From Candidatus Nitrosopelagicus sp. (GTDB taxonomy: Archaea; Thermoproteota; Nitrososphaeria; Nitrososphaerales; Nitrosopumilaceae): a stretch of DNA of 64,000 bases. Both the position numbers and the translations under genes were made by a program. The first letter of the stretch is position 1. Every line of letters starts with the position of its first letter. Shown one piece after another: positions 48,616-59,235 of this stretch. The stretch lies in the NCBI GenBank assembly GCA_022450565.1, contig JAKUOP010000008.1, forward strand, positions 25,575-89,574. The letters run 5' to 3'. The notes under the pieces were generated by a model. The model had not been told where the DNA came from and ran no database searches. It worked only from the letters and a program-made list of their open reading frames with translations.

Positions 48616-50089
48616 TAGCACCAGTTAATGTTGGGGAAGCCATTTCTGCAAATTTGATTATTGGTTCTGGATAAACACCAATAGTTACCATAAATATTAT
48701 TGAGAAAACCATTACAGCTATAATTGATGCAGGTTCTTTGATTCGTTTTTCAGTTTCTCCTTCAAAGTACATCTTTCTAATAATCCAACCATAGTAAGCT
48801 AATGACAATGCACTGTTTAACACACCAGCTACTGCAAGCCATGGAGCCCACCATAAACTACTGCCAGCATCAATTGCAGCTCCAAACAACATCAACTTAC
48901 TCCAAAATCCATTAAGTGGAGGAACACCAGCCAGAGCTAGTAGAGATATTACTAAACCGAGTGCAGTAATTGGCATTTTTCGTCCAAGTCCTTTAAGTTT
49001 GTCAAGGTGAGTTACTGCTAATGCTGTAACGATTCCGGCTACTGCAATAAATGCAGCACCTTTCATTACTGCATGATTTAGAATATGGAATAATGAAGCC
49101 TGTAATCCAAGTCCGGAAAATGGAGCTATTGAAATACCAATCAAAATGTAACCAGCATGACCAATACTAGAATATGCCAGCATTCTAGCAAGATTCTTCT
49201 GCATTATTGCTGCAATGTTCCCAACTGTCATTGTCATGATGGCAATTACTCCAAGAGCCAATGTCCAATCTAGATTTAATGCAACTGTACCCAGAATAAT
49301 TATTCTCAGAGCAGCAGCAAATCCTGCTTTTTTTGTTCCTGCAGCTAGTAATGCAGTAATAGGTGGCGGTGAACCTTCGTATGTGTCTGGTAGCCACATA
49401 TGGAATGGTACAAGACCCATTTTGAAACCAAAACCTGCAATTAACATACCTACTGCTAGTAATCCAATTGGTAGCATATCTGCATCAAGTGTAGCAAATC
49501 CTTGAATGACATCGCCAATGTTTGTAGAACCTGTTATTCCATATGCAAGTGATATACCATAAATAATAATTGCAGATGATAATGCACCAAACAGGAAATA
49601 CTTTATTGCTGCTTCGTTCGAGATTGGATTCTTTTTATTAAATCCTGCCAGAATGTATGTGGGGATGCTCATTAATTCCCAGCCAACAAATAACATTACC
49701 AAGTCTGTTGAGAATGCAATTAGAACCATACCAATTGTTGAAAGTAGAATTAAAGAGAAGTAAATTCCAGGATTTGCCCTGTTTCTCATATAATTAAAAG
49801 AACCAACAACTGTGATTATCGATACAATTAACATTGCTATTGCAAAGAATGAGCCAAATGAATCATCTACTAAAACATCAGCCGAGAAAATTGCAGCTGG
49901 TGCAATTGACTCACTATAAAATTGGTACATAACAAATCCAATTGAAATAATTAATGCTGCAAATGCAATTGCACCATAAAATGTAGAACTGCCTCTTTCT
50001 TTTCTTATAACATTTATCACAGGAATAGCCATTCCTGCAACACCAAGAATAACCATCAGCATGATTGGAGTGGATGTTAATTCAATCAT
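48605..50089 (-). CDS. nuoN: complex I subunit N
   Basis: Proton_antipo_M-type protein: GWELMSIPTYILAGF, MAYSSIGHAGYILIG; first gene at the nuo 3' end. Confidence 0.93.
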   Translation of the reverse strand: MIELTSTPIMLMVILGVAGMAIPVINVIRKERGSSTFYGAIAFAALIISIGFVMYQFYSESIAPAAIFSADVLVDDSFGSFFAIAMLIVSIITVVGSFNYMRNRANPGIYFSLILLSTIGMVLIAFSTDLVMLFVGWELMSIPTYILAGFNKKNPISNEAAIKYFLFGALSSAIIIYGISLAYGITGSTNIGDVIQGFATLDADMLPIGLLAVGMLIAGFGFKMGLVPFHMWLPDTYEGSPPPITALLAAGTKKAGFAAALRIIILGTVALNLDWTLALGVIAIMTMTVGNIAAIMQKNLARMLAYSSIGHAGYILIGISIAPFSGLGLQASLFHILNHAVMKGAAFIAVAGIVTALAVTHLDKLKGLGRKMPITALGLVISLLALAGVPPLNGFWSKLMLFGAAIDAGSSLWWAPWLAVAGVLNSALSLAYYGWIIRKMYFEGETEKRIKEPASIIAVMVFSIIFMVTIGVYPEPIIKFAEMASPTLTGAIMP

Positions 50090-50098
50090 TCATATCAC

Positions 50099-52171
50099 CT
50101 AGATTAACAATATCAGGACTACAAACAGTATTCCTGCTCCAAATACGTAAAGATAAGATTGTGCCACACCAGTTTGTGAACCTTGTACAACTTTTGCACC
50201 CCAACCTACTGCTCGTTCTAATCCAACATTCATTCCCTTATCAATGGCGGTTTGCTCAAAGTATCTCCACAAAGCTCTTGCTGCCCAGAGTGGTGCTGTG
50301 ACAAATCCCCAATAGACAAATGCGTTGAGATACCATCTATTGAGGATTAATTTGTGTAAAGCGTAAAAGAAAATGTTAGATTTGATGAATTTTTCAGGAT
50401 CAACCCATCTACCAATATAGAAGATGTATCCCAATCCAAATCCTGTAGCAAATGCAATCAATGATGAGCCTAATGCTATTGGGTTAAGTCCAGATAGGAA
50501 TCCGGGTAAGACAGAGACCTCACCGCTATAGTGTTCTGAGTGAATTCCAAATGAGTGCTCTAGATATTCACCAAACAAATGATGTATTCCTTCCTCTGCT
50601 GATAGACCAACTATACCAATTCCAATAGTTAGTACTGCAAGAATTCCATATGGTATCCACATTGATTTTGGTGCTTCATGTATATGGTGACCTTCGCTTT
50701 CCATCTTTTCAACATGTTTGCTGTTCTTTCCAAAGAATACCATACCCATCATTCGAGTTGTATAGAATGCCGTGATAACAGCAGTTAAAATTGCAATGAT
50801 AAAGATTGGTAATGCCCATTCACTTCCAGATTCATAAACTGCTGCAAAGATTGCATCCTTACTCCAGAAACCTGTAGTGATAAATGGGGCTCCCATCAGT
50901 GCTAGTCCAGCAGCCCACATGAACGCATACGTCTTTCTCATCTTTTTGCGGAGACCGCCCATATCTGTCATGAACCGAGATCCAACCACATGTAACAGCG
51001 AGCCAGCTGCCATGAAGAGTGATGCTTTGAACATTGCATGCGAAATGAGATGGAAAAATCCTGCTGTATAGCCATCTACATATTGTGATGATAGTCCTGC
51101 AACACCTAATGCCATCATCATGTAACCAATTTGTGAACCAGTTGAATATGCTAAAACTTTCTTAATTTCTGGATTAACCATTCCTTGGGTAGCAAGTAAC
51201 AGTGCAGTTATTGCCCCAACCCATGCAACTATTTCAAAGAACTGCTCTGCAAGAATTCCTGCAGCTGCTAATGCAAATACTATTGGTCCAATTCTTGCAA
51301 CCAAAAATACACCTGCTTTAACCATTGTTGCTGCATGAATCAATGCAGAAACTGCAGTTGGACCAGTCATTGCCTCTAAAAGCCATTCGTTAAGTGGGAA
51401 TTGTGCTGATTTTCCTATAGCACCACCAAATAATAACACGAAAGCTGGAACAAGCAATCCTTCTGCAGACATACTTACAGCCCAACTTGTTTCATTCACC
51501 AATTCTCTTAGTCCAAATGTACCTGCATATGCAAAAATCAGGAACATTCCTGCTAACATCATCACATCTCCAACTTTAGTCATGATGAAAGCCTTCATTC
51601 CAGCATGAGTTGGTGAAAAGTATTCCATTACACCTAATGCAGACCGACCCTCCTGACCCACATGATCTTTCTTTTTATCACGATACCAGAAACTGATTAA
51701 AGCATAAGATGCAAGTCCCACACCTTCCCAACCAAAGAATATCTGTAGAAGGTTATCAGATAACACAATCAATTGCATTGAACCAATAAAGAACATCATC
51801 CAGAACCAGAATCTCATTATGTCCTTATCTCCTTTCATGTAACCAGTACTGTAACACATGATTAGGAATGAAATCCAACCAACAACATTAGCCATTATAA
51901 TTGAAAGAGGATCTGCAAGAACACCCGCTTTAATTCCAATCGCGTCAATCCACATTATCTGATGATGAATCTCATGTGCTTCTAGCGCCATCGGTAATAA
52001 TGTTGCAGCAGATATTGCACTCATGGCAGCAAAAGCAACAGCAACTCTACCTGTTGAAATCTTTGAAAACTTGGCAACAGCTGGAATAATTAATGCTGCT
52101 GCAAATGGTAAAATCCAGATAAGCCAGACGTTTATTTCACTTACAGGTATACCAAAGAAATCATATGCCAT
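50099..52171 (-). CDS. nuoL: complex I subunit L
   Basis: FFGWEGVGLASYALISFWYRDK, ALIHAATMVKAGVFLVAR. Confidence 0.95.
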   Translation of the reverse strand: MAYDFFGIPVSEINVWLIWILPFAAALIIPAVAKFSKISTGRVAVAFAAMSAISAATLLPMALEAHEIHHQIMWIDAIGIKAGVLADPLSIIMANVVGWISFLIMCYSTGYMKGDKDIMRFWFWMMFFIGSMQLIVLSDNLLQIFFGWEGVGLASYALISFWYRDKKKDHVGQEGRSALGVMEYFSPTHAGMKAFIMTKVGDVMMLAGMFLIFAYAGTFGLRELVNETSWAVSMSAEGLLVPAFVLLFGGAIGKSAQFPLNEWLLEAMTGPTAVSALIHAATMVKAGVFLVARIGPIVFALAAAGILAEQFFEIVAWVGAITALLLATQGMVNPEIKKVLAYSTGSQIGYMMMALGVAGLSSQYVDGYTAGFFHLISHAMFKASLFMAAGSLLHVVGSRFMTDMGGLRKKMRKTYAFMWAAGLALMGAPFITTGFWSKDAIFAAVYESGSEWALPIFIIAILTAVITAFYTTRMMGMVFFGKNSKHVEKMESEGHHIHEAPKSMWIPYGILAVLTIGIGIVGLSAEEGIHHLFGEYLEHSFGIHSEHYSGEVSVLPGFLSGLNPIALGSSLIAFATGFGLGYIFYIGRWVDPEKFIKSNIFFYALHKLILNRWYLNAFVYWGFVTAPLWAARALWRYFEQTAIDKGMNVGLERAVGWGAKVVQGSQTGVAQSYLYVFGAGILFVVLILLI

Positions 52172-52174
52172 TGA

Positions 52175-53731
52175 CTATACCCCCAATACTCCCTGCATGT
52201 ATGGCATTATTTGACTCAAGAAAATATCTGGATAAATTCCCACAACTATTGTAAATCCTGCAAGAACCATCATTGGTGCAAGCATATACCAATTACCATC
52301 CTTTACATTTGACAAATTTTCAGGAAGCTTTCCAAAGAATACACGTTTTAGCATCCAAAGCAAGTATGACATTGTAAGTGCGGTAGCAACTAATCCTAAT
52401 GCAAACATGATACTACGTAAATCATTTCCTTCTTCTAATGCAGTTTCTAGTGCACCGTAAAATAACATCCATTCTCCCATAAAACCACTTGTTGGTGGAA
52501 CGCCCATGATTGTTAATGCTCCAATAACAGCACAAACTGCAGTTATCGGCATCTTTCCTGCAAGACCACCAAGTTTGGCTATACTTCGTGTTCCAACATT
52601 TACGATTAACACTCCTGCAGTCATGAAAAGAAGACCTTTTCCGAGTGCATGTGAAACATACATCATTTCAGCTCCTGCAAGACCATATACTGACAATGAA
52701 CCTAATCCAAACAGAAGATATCCCATTTGACTGATGCTGGAATATGCAAGTAAACGTTTGAAGTCATCCTGCATAAGTGCCATTGCTCCTCCGTAGAACA
52801 TCGTTGCAACTCCCCAGATGGTAAGTACTATAGATAGATCAGAATAGGTTTGCGGCAGAAATTCTATAATTAATCGAAATATTCCGTATGCACCAATACC
52901 GATCATTGCTGGAGAAAGTAATGCGCTAATAGGAGTTGGTGCAGCGCCGTGGGCATACGGTAACCAAACATGGAATATGAATGCAGCAAGTTTTACTCCT
53001 AAACCAAGAATTATTGCAACTGCTGATATTACAACAATGTCTTCAGGAATTTCTGACTCTGTAATATCTGCAAAATCAAAACTGCCGACACTTAATCCAA
53101 TTGCTAAAAATCCTAATAATAATACAACCGCACCAACATGTGTCCAGAAAAAGAACATTAATGCAATTCTTCGTCTTGCTCCATCTCCGTACCATGCAAT
53201 TAGGAAGAAAGATGGAATCAACATGACTTCAAAGAAGATATAAAATTCAATGAGATTGGTTGATAGGACAGTTCCAAGCATTCCCATTGCAAAAACCAGG
53301 AACATTGCAAAGTAGAGACCTGACTGATTGTTGATGTATGTCTTTAGTGCTGATGATTCAATTATTGCTGTGCTTTGTCCTTCTGAAGTAGTATTTTGTT
53401 GATAGTGTTCTTTGAACAAGTGTTCAAACTTGTGTATCATGTAAGGTTTTGAATAGATAACTAGTATTGTACATAAGACGTAAATGATTATTGCAAATGG
53501 TGCTGCTAATCCATCTAATAAGAATCCGAATTCGCCAAACAAAGTAGTCCATTCATAGTGTTCCTCGTAGGTTCCACCAATTGATGCTTCAATTAGTATG
53601 ACGGTGCAATATAGCAAAAGTCCAAATGTAAACCACATTGCAGCGTTTGTTCCAACTTTTCTACCTAAGATGTATGCCAAAGGTGACAGTAACAGTGGTA
53701 AAAATACCGCCTGTAGTAGAACATAATCCAT
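52175..53731 (-). CDS. nuoM: complex I subunit M
   Basis: FYIFFEVMLIPSFFLIAWYGDGARR, HVWLPYAHGAAPTPISALLSPAMIGIGAYG. Confidence 0.95.
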   Translation of the reverse strand: MDYVLLQAVFLPLLLSPLAYILGRKVGTNAAMWFTFGLLLYCTVILIEASIGGTYEEHYEWTTLFGEFGFLLDGLAAPFAIIIYVLCTILVIYSKPYMIHKFEHLFKEHYQQNTTSEGQSTAIIESSALKTYINNQSGLYFAMFLVFAMGMLGTVLSTNLIEFYIFFEVMLIPSFFLIAWYGDGARRRIALMFFFWTHVGAVVLLLGFLAIGLSVGSFDFADITESEIPEDIVVISAVAIILGLGVKLAAFIFHVWLPYAHGAAPTPISALLSPAMIGIGAYGIFRLIIEFLPQTYSDLSIVLTIWGVATMFYGGAMALMQDDFKRLLAYSSISQMGYLLFGLGSLSVYGLAGAEMMYVSHALGKGLLFMTAGVLIVNVGTRSIAKLGGLAGKMPITAVCAVIGALTIMGVPPTSGFMGEWMLFYGALETALEEGNDLRSIMFALGLVATALTMSYLLWMLKRVFFGKLPENLSNVKDGNWYMLAPMMVLAGFTIVVGIYPDIFLSQIMPYMQGVLGV

Positions 53732-54042
53732 TATCCTTTCAAACTCCTAAAGTCTGCAATATCGATATTTTTGTATAATCGATAAGCGACAATTACCAAG
53801 GAAAGTCCAACTGCAACTTCAGCCGCTGCTATGGCAATTGAAAACAAAGCAAGTGTTTGACCACCGCTATGCGCCTCCGGCATAAATCTAGCAAATGCAA
53901 TTAAGTTAAGATTTGCAGCGTTAACTATTATTTCCACTGCAAAAAGCATTCGTATTGCGTTTCTTTTAACAGATAATCCATAGATTCCAATGCCCAAAAG
54001 GGCAACTGAGACAAGAACAAATTCAATCAGTTCGTTGGCCAT
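53731..54042 (-). CDS. nuoK: complex I subunit K
   Basis: IRMLFAVEIIVNAANLNLIAFARF...AIAAAEVAVGLSLVIVAYR. Confidence 0.95.
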   Translation of the reverse strand: MANELIEFVLVSVALLGIGIYGLSVKRNAIRMLFAVEIIVNAANLNLIAFARFMPEAHSGGQTLALFSIAIAAAEVAVGLSLVIVAYRLYKNIDIADFRSLKG

Positions 54043-54556
54043 TTTCCACTGTATCCTCCCTTCTAGCTAAAACTAATGCACCGATAACAGAACCTGCCAA
54101 TATCAGAGCCATTGCAATCAATGCTGGCCAATAATAAGTAAGAAAGTCCTCACCTATTTCCCTAAAGTCGACAGGTGCAGAATCTGTTGTTATAGTTTTT
54201 ACTCCTGAATCAAGAATGATTGCACCTACTGCAACCATTATAATTAGCATTAAACCAATACCTGCAAGTTTTCTCTTCGGGTCTTCAATTTTTTTGAAAA
54301 TTAATTCTCTTTTTACAAGCATTACCGTAAACAGAATTAATACTGCAATTGATCCGACATAAACTGCAATTTGAAACATTGCAACAAATGGTGAATCTAG
54401 TAAAATGAAAAATCCAGCAATACCTCCAAGTGTTCCCATTAATGCAATTGAACCATAAATTAATGAGCGAAGCTCTAATGCAGCAATTGCAGCACCAATT
54501 GTTAGAACTGACAAAGCAAGAAATAAAACATCAGCCATGTGTTGCACCTCTATCAT
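54023..54556 (-). CDS. nuoJ: complex I subunit J
   Basis: FFILLDSPFVAMFQIAVYVGSIAVLILFTVML. Confidence 0.94.
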   Translation of the reverse strand: MIEVQHMADVLFLALSVLTIGAAIAALELRSLIYGSIALMGTLGGIAGFFILLDSPFVAMFQIAVYVGSIAVLILFTVMLVKRELIFKKIEDPKRKLAGIGLMLIIMVAVGAIILDSGVKTITTDSAPVDFREIGEDFLTYYWPALIAMALILAGSVIGALVLARREDTVENGQRTD

Positions 54557-55028
54557 CTATCTGAATTTCTGCGTCTTGTTGAACATTTGGTTTTACTTGA
54601 AGTTGTTGTGGTGTGTAAATCAAACCTTCTTTTGTAAAAGAAGATAATTCGTAATCATTTGACATGTAAAGTGCATAGAAAGGACATGCATCAACACAAA
54701 GACCACAGAATACACATTTACCATAATCAATTTGTGGCATTATTGCTTTTTTATTATGTTTCCAAGTGTTTGGAACTTTTACCATGCCAATTGCTTCTGC
54801 AACACCCTCACACGCAATTGAGCATAGGTTACAGCCTGTACAATGATCATGAAATAGCATATGTCTACCTTTGTAACCTGCAATACCTACACCTGTAGCT
54901 GGGTCAAATTGGTAGCCATCACCTACGAGTTTTAGTTTTTGTTCTGGATATCTTAGGGTAAAACGTTTTACTGCAAGATGTTTCACTCCAGAATTTAATG
55001 CTTTGATAATTCCAGTTGCTGTTCCCAT
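54531..55028 (-). CDS. nuoI: complex I subunit I, two 4Fe-4S motifs
   Basis: CTGCNLCSIAC and CVFCGLCVDACPFYALYMSNDYEL. Confidence 0.95.
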   Translation of the reverse strand: MGTATGIIKALNSGVKHLAVKRFTLRYPEQKLKLVGDGYQFDPATGVGIAGYKGRHMLFHDHCTGCNLCSIACEGVAEAIGMVKVPNTWKHNKKAIMPQIDYGKCVFCGLCVDACPFYALYMSNDYELSSFTKEGLIYTPQQLQVKPNVQQDAEIQIDDRGATHG

Positions 55029-56404
55029 TAGAATACACCCTCCGGTCCTAAAATTCCTGAATACAACAATCCTAATGCGATAAAGATGTTAACAAATGAC
55101 AAGCCAATTAATTTGTACCAGCCTATGTGAAGTAACATATCAATCCTAATTCTTGGAAAAACACCACGTGGTAATAGTATAAAGAAGATTACAGCTATCG
55201 TTTTGAGAACAAACCAAACTACACCACTAATCAGAAGTTGGCCAGTTGTATACTGCAGCTCCCCCTGTTTTTGCAGAATCCATTCGTTTGGATCTGCATC
55301 AAATAGTGGTAAACCTGGAGTTGAAACGGTAAGGAAAGGATCACCAGTATAGCTTGAAATCTCTAAACCAGTTGTAATTATTTGTTCATCTAAAGGAGGC
55401 CAAAATACAGGACCAGTCCATCCACCTAAGAAGATTACTACAAACAGTGCAGCAAACGCGTATAATTTTACATATGAACCAAGTTGGACTAATCCATACA
55501 TCATGCCTGAAAATTCTGTGAGCCATCCTGCAACAATTTCACTTTCAGCCTCAGGCAAATCAAACGGAATTCGTTCTAACTCAGCTAACATTGCAGTGAA
55601 AAATACAATTGCTCCAATTGGCATGAAAATAATCCATGGAAAATTATGCTGAGACTCGACAATCTCACTTAGATTCAGTGTACCTGTAAGAATTACAACA
55701 CCAAGCAATGATAGAATTAAAGGAATTTCAAAAGATACCATTTGGTGAAGTGCTCTTATGCCTCCAATGAATGGATACTTGCTATTTGCAGACCATGCAG
55801 AAAGAACTGTAATTATTGGAAAGAACCCAATTACTGCAAAGACTGCAAGTAATCCTACATCCAAGTCCGCAACAACCCACCCACCTGGAGCAACTGGAAT
55901 TAACGAAACAAATGCAGCTGCAGTTGCCACGAATAGAACTGGTGCTGCCCAGAAAATTGGTTTGTCAGCTTTTGCAGGTATGATAATCTCTTTTGAAATT
56001 AATTTTAAACCATCACCTGCGAGTTGTAGTATTCCTTCTATTTTTCCACAATAAAATGGACCAACTCTTAATTGTAATTTTGCAAGCATTTTTCTTTCTA
56101 CAAAAATTGTACCTGCTGCAATTAATGCGGCAAAACCAAATCCTGGAAATGCTGCAATTCTAAACAAGTCACTATAAATCAATGATTTGACTAGAGGTAA
56201 AGCCATTGCTGGATTGAATAACCATGTAAATGCTAGAAATGCAGTAAGTAGTTCCCCTTCTATTACGGGTAGATCTCCATAAAATAATCCAATTTGTATT
56301 GCAGGGATTCCAATTAATGTAACTAAAATTATTGCCCAAAAGATATTATCAATTATTGATTTGAGAAAGTACGCTAAACGAAACTTTGGTGCAATAACTG
56401 ACAT
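55028..56404 (-). CDS. nuoH: complex I subunit H
   Basis: ERKMLAKLQLRVGPFYCGKIEGILQLAGDGLKLISKE; PFDLPEAESEIVAGWLTEFSGM. Confidence 0.96.
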   Translation of the reverse strand: MSVIAPKFRLAYFLKSIIDNIFWAIILVTLIGIPAIQIGLFYGDLPVIEGELLTAFLAFTWLFNPAMALPLVKSLIYSDLFRIAAFPGFGFAALIAAGTIFVERKMLAKLQLRVGPFYCGKIEGILQLAGDGLKLISKEIIIPAKADKPIFWAAPVLFVATAAAFVSLIPVAPGGWVVADLDVGLLAVFAVIGFFPIITVLSAWSANSKYPFIGGIRALHQMVSFEIPLILSLLGVVILTGTLNLSEIVESQHNFPWIIFMPIGAIVFFTAMLAELERIPFDLPEAESEIVAGWLTEFSGMMYGLVQLGSYVKLYAFAALFVVIFLGGWTGPVFWPPLDEQIITTGLEISSYTGDPFLTVSTPGLPLFDADPNEWILQKQGELQYTTGQLLISGVVWFVLKTIAVIFFILLPRGVFPRIRIDMLLHIGWYKLIGLSFVNIFIALGLLYSGILGPEGVF

Positions 56405-57565
56405 TTATCTATCCGCCTCCACTGGCCAATAATTAAGACTCCAGTATACTGCTGGCATGTTACCTAACTTTTCACCTTTTAACAAATATGGCAGAGCAAT
56501 TAGATTCCTAAATGAACCAGGACTTATCTTGACTCTGTATGGTTCAGGTTTTCCGTTAGAAATAATATGCATTCCTGCCGCGCCTCTTCCAGACTCAACT
56601 CTCCTATACACTTCATCGTTTCCAACACCTTTTGGATTTGGTTTTAGTTTTGTCCTGACAGAACCTGACTTTGGCATTTTTTCAAGTGCCTGTCTAATAA
56701 TATTACAGCTTTCTAGCATATCAAGCCAAGGAATTTTTGAACGGGCATAGGAATCACCGTCCTTGAGGACGTTTGTGTGAACATCTAATTCTTCATAGAC
56801 ATCATATGGTTCCTTAACTCTTACATCATAATCAATTCCACTGGCGCGGAGAACAGAACCAGTTGTACCAAGTCTAATTGCATCTTGTGATGAAAGAACT
56901 CCTGTATCTTCTGTTCTTGCTTTAAGGATTGGATTGTCATAAAAAATATCTGCATATTCCTTTATTCGTTTTTCAAAATAGTTTACTTGTCTTAAACATA
57001 CATCTTCAAAATTAGCTGGGATGTCATTTCGTACACCACCAGGAATAAAGTATGAATGTGTTACTCTAGCACCTGTCATTTTTTCTAAAAGATCAATCAT
57101 AAGCTCTCTGTCCCCTGCAGGCCACATGAACATTGTTGAATGTCCAAGAAATATTCCATAAATTGCAAGCCAATATTGAGTGTAAACACATCTGTTCAAT
57201 TCGGCTGCAATAACTCTGACATACTTGGCACGCTCTGGGACTTCTATGCCAACTAGATCTTCAACTCCTAAAACATACGGATAGAGAATATTACATGAAT
57301 CGTGAATAACAGGGCGTTCTAAGTGAGGAATATTTAGTAGGTAGTTTCTAACTTCTGCCATCTTTTCCTCGCCACGATGTACGTAACCCGGATCAGGATC
57401 AGCATCAACTATGTAATCACCGTCGATTCTTACTATTATTCTCATATGTCCAGAGCCTGGATGCTGTGGACCAACGTTAAGTGTCATAATTCGGTCATCA
57501 ACTTTTTCAAGTTGAAGTCCAGGTGGAAGTTCCTTTGTCTGATCAGTTGGTATTTGTTCGGTCAT
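56405..57565 (-). CDS. nuoD: complex I subunit D
   Basis: LNVGPQHPGSGHMRIIVRIDGDYIVDADPDPGYVHRGEEKMAE. Confidence 0.96.
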   Translation of the reverse strand: MTEQIPTDQTKELPPGLQLEKVDDRIMTLNVGPQHPGSGHMRIIVRIDGDYIVDADPDPGYVHRGEEKMAEVRNYLLNIPHLERPVIHDSCNILYPYVLGVEDLVGIEVPERAKYVRVIAAELNRCVYTQYWLAIYGIFLGHSTMFMWPAGDRELMIDLLEKMTGARVTHSYFIPGGVRNDIPANFEDVCLRQVNYFEKRIKEYADIFYDNPILKARTEDTGVLSSQDAIRLGTTGSVLRASGIDYDVRVKEPYDVYEELDVHTNVLKDGDSYARSKIPWLDMLESCNIIRQALEKMPKSGSVRTKLKPNPKGVGNDEVYRRVESGRGAAGMHIISNGKPEPYRVKISPGSFRNLIALPYLLKGEKLGNMPAVYWSLNYWPVEADR

Positions 57566-57567
57566 GT

Positions 57568-58191
57568 CTATCTACCCTTATTCTTAAAGTCCTTTCGAAG
57601 TGGTGGAAGATCTGCCCAATCTTCAGGAAGTAAAAGTCTACGATTATCTGGATGACCCTCAAAGTGAACACCAAGCATTTCAAAGCATTCTCTTTCATGA
57701 AATTCAACGCTATAGAAAACATCTCTTAAACTTGGTAGTTTGGTAGAATCATTTCCAGGATTAGGAACATCTTCTCTTGGAGCTCTTGTTGATAAAGCCA
57801 AAACTTGTTTCGAGTATCGGTTGTCAGTGTAAGAACCCAAGTGATAAACTACTTCAATTTCATTGTCTTCTGGAAAATCAACTCCAGATACAGATTCTGC
57901 GTGATCAAATGGTGTTTGATCTTTAATAAATTTTGCAACGTCAAGAATTTTTTCTTTTTTAACATTTATTCGTGTTCTATTTTCTTTAACGTAACCAACT
58001 TCTGCATCACCAGAAAATTGATTTACGATTCTATCAGTTAGTTCTTTTTCAAAAGCGGGAAGTGTTTCTTCTGGTTTTGGTGGTGCTGGTTTTTCAGCAG
58101 CTGGTTTTGGTGGTGCTGGTTTTTCAGCAGCTGGTTTTGGTGGTGCTGGTTTTTCTTTAGATGTATCACTCTTTGAATCAGTGGAACTCAT
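57568..58191 (-). CDS. nuoC: complex I subunit C with Pro/Ala/Lys repeat N-terminus
   Basis: FYSVEFHERECFEMLGVHFEGHPDNRRLLLPEDWADLPPLRKDF. Confidence 0.93.
   Translation of the reverse strand: MSSTDSKSDTSKEKPAPPKPAAEKPAPPKPAAEKPAPPKPEETLPAFEKELTDRIVNQFSGDAEVGYVKENRTRINVKKEKILDVAKFIKDQTPFDHAESVSGVDFPEDNEIEVVYHLGSYTDNRYSKQVLALSTRAPREDVPNPGNDSTKLPSLRDVFYSVEFHERECFEMLGVHFEGHPDNRRLLLPEDWADLPPLRKDFKNKGR
58071..58155. repeat. 30-bp tandem repeat, about 2.8 copies, encoding (EKPAPPKPAA)n
   Basis: tggtgctggtttttcagcagctggttttgg at 58081 and 58111 plus partial copies. Confidence 0.93.
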
Positions 58192-58201
58192 TTTTGTTAA
58201 C

Positions 58202-58813
58202 CTATCTAGCCTTCATCCTTTTGATTTTTTCTTGCAGTAACATGCATCCTTGTATCAAGGTTTCAGGTCTAGGAGGACAACCAGGAACATATACGTCGAC
58301 AGGTAAAATTCCATCAATACCTGGTAGTACATTGTATGAATCAAAATACAATCCGCCAGTTATTGCACATGCACCCATTGCAATGACATATTTTGGATCT
58401 GGCATTTGGTCATAAACCAGTCTAAGTCTTGGTGCCATTTTTCTTGTGATAGTTCCTTGGACAACGACTAGATCACATTGACGAAGTGATCCAAAAGCTT
58501 CGATAATACCGAATCTTTCAACGTCGTATCGTGGACCAGAAGCTGCTCCAAACTCAACACTACAACATGCAGTTTCAATATGTACTGGCCATAATGACCA
58601 CATTCTTCCCCAATCAATTGCCATTCCTAATGGTTTGTCAATTGCTTTGTAAAGAATGTCTCCAAGTTTTCCAACAAAGACATTTGCATTCTGTGGTGTA
58701 ACAAGTTCTTTTAACAACTTTGTTCCTCTCCTTGTATGTTTGTTTGAGTAGTATTTAGAATTACCATATGTTTTTCCTCTTTGATTGATATAATGCGAAT
58801 GCCATTGCGGCAA
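58202..58813 (-). CDS. nuoB: complex I subunit B (start uncertain)
   Basis: SLWPVHIETACCSVEFGAASGPRYDVERFG; VVQGTITRKMAPRLRLVYDQMPDPKYVIAMGACAITGG. Confidence 0.96.
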   Translation of the reverse strand: MPQWHSHYINQRGKTYGNSKYYSNKHTRRGTKLLKELVTPQNANVFVGKLGDILYKAIDKPLGMAIDWGRMWSLWPVHIETACCSVEFGAASGPRYDVERFGIIEAFGSLRQCDLVVVQGTITRKMAPRLRLVYDQMPDPKYVIAMGACAITGGLYFDSYNVLPGIDGILPVDVYVPGCPPRPETLIQGCMLLQEKIKRMKAR

Positions 58814-59141
58814 ACATAATTCCTAAAAATGCAATAATTGGTAAAGTTGCTGTACGTGGCATATTCAAAATAGTACTTCCCCATGCATAGAGGAAAATTG
58901 CCATAACATCAAAAATTACAAACATCAAAACGTAAGCATAATACTGCATCATGAAATGTGTTCGACCTGCACCTGATGGGACTTGACCACATTCCATAGG
59001 AAGCCCTTTTACTGGGTTTGGTCTTTTCTTATTTTCTGGCGAGATCATCCTAGAAATGAGCAATGCTGGTGCTATTGCAACTATTGCAAAACCAAACATC
59101 AGTAACACATTACTGTAAGATGCTACACTTTCGCCAACCAA
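58761..59141 (-). CDS. nuoA: complex I subunit A (TTG start near 59141 proposed)
   Basis: PKGLPMECGQVPSGAGRTHFMMQYYAYVLMFVIFDVMAIFLYAW-type NuoA core; the ORF-track extension to 59480 overlaps the opposite-strand peroxiredoxin. Confidence 0.88.
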   Translation of the reverse strand: MVGESVASYSNVLLMFGFAIVAIAPALLISRMISPENKKRPNPVKGLPMECGQVPSGAGRTHFMMQYYAYVLMFVIFDVMAIFLYAWGSTILNMPRTATLPIIAFLGIMFAAMAFALYQSKRKNIW

Positions 59142-59235
59142 GTTAGCACGATTCCATACGTAGAAAATATAAAGGTATGTTGATTTTTTTCGATCAGATT
59201 TTTTCAAAGTAGCAATAATTGATATATGACAAAAA

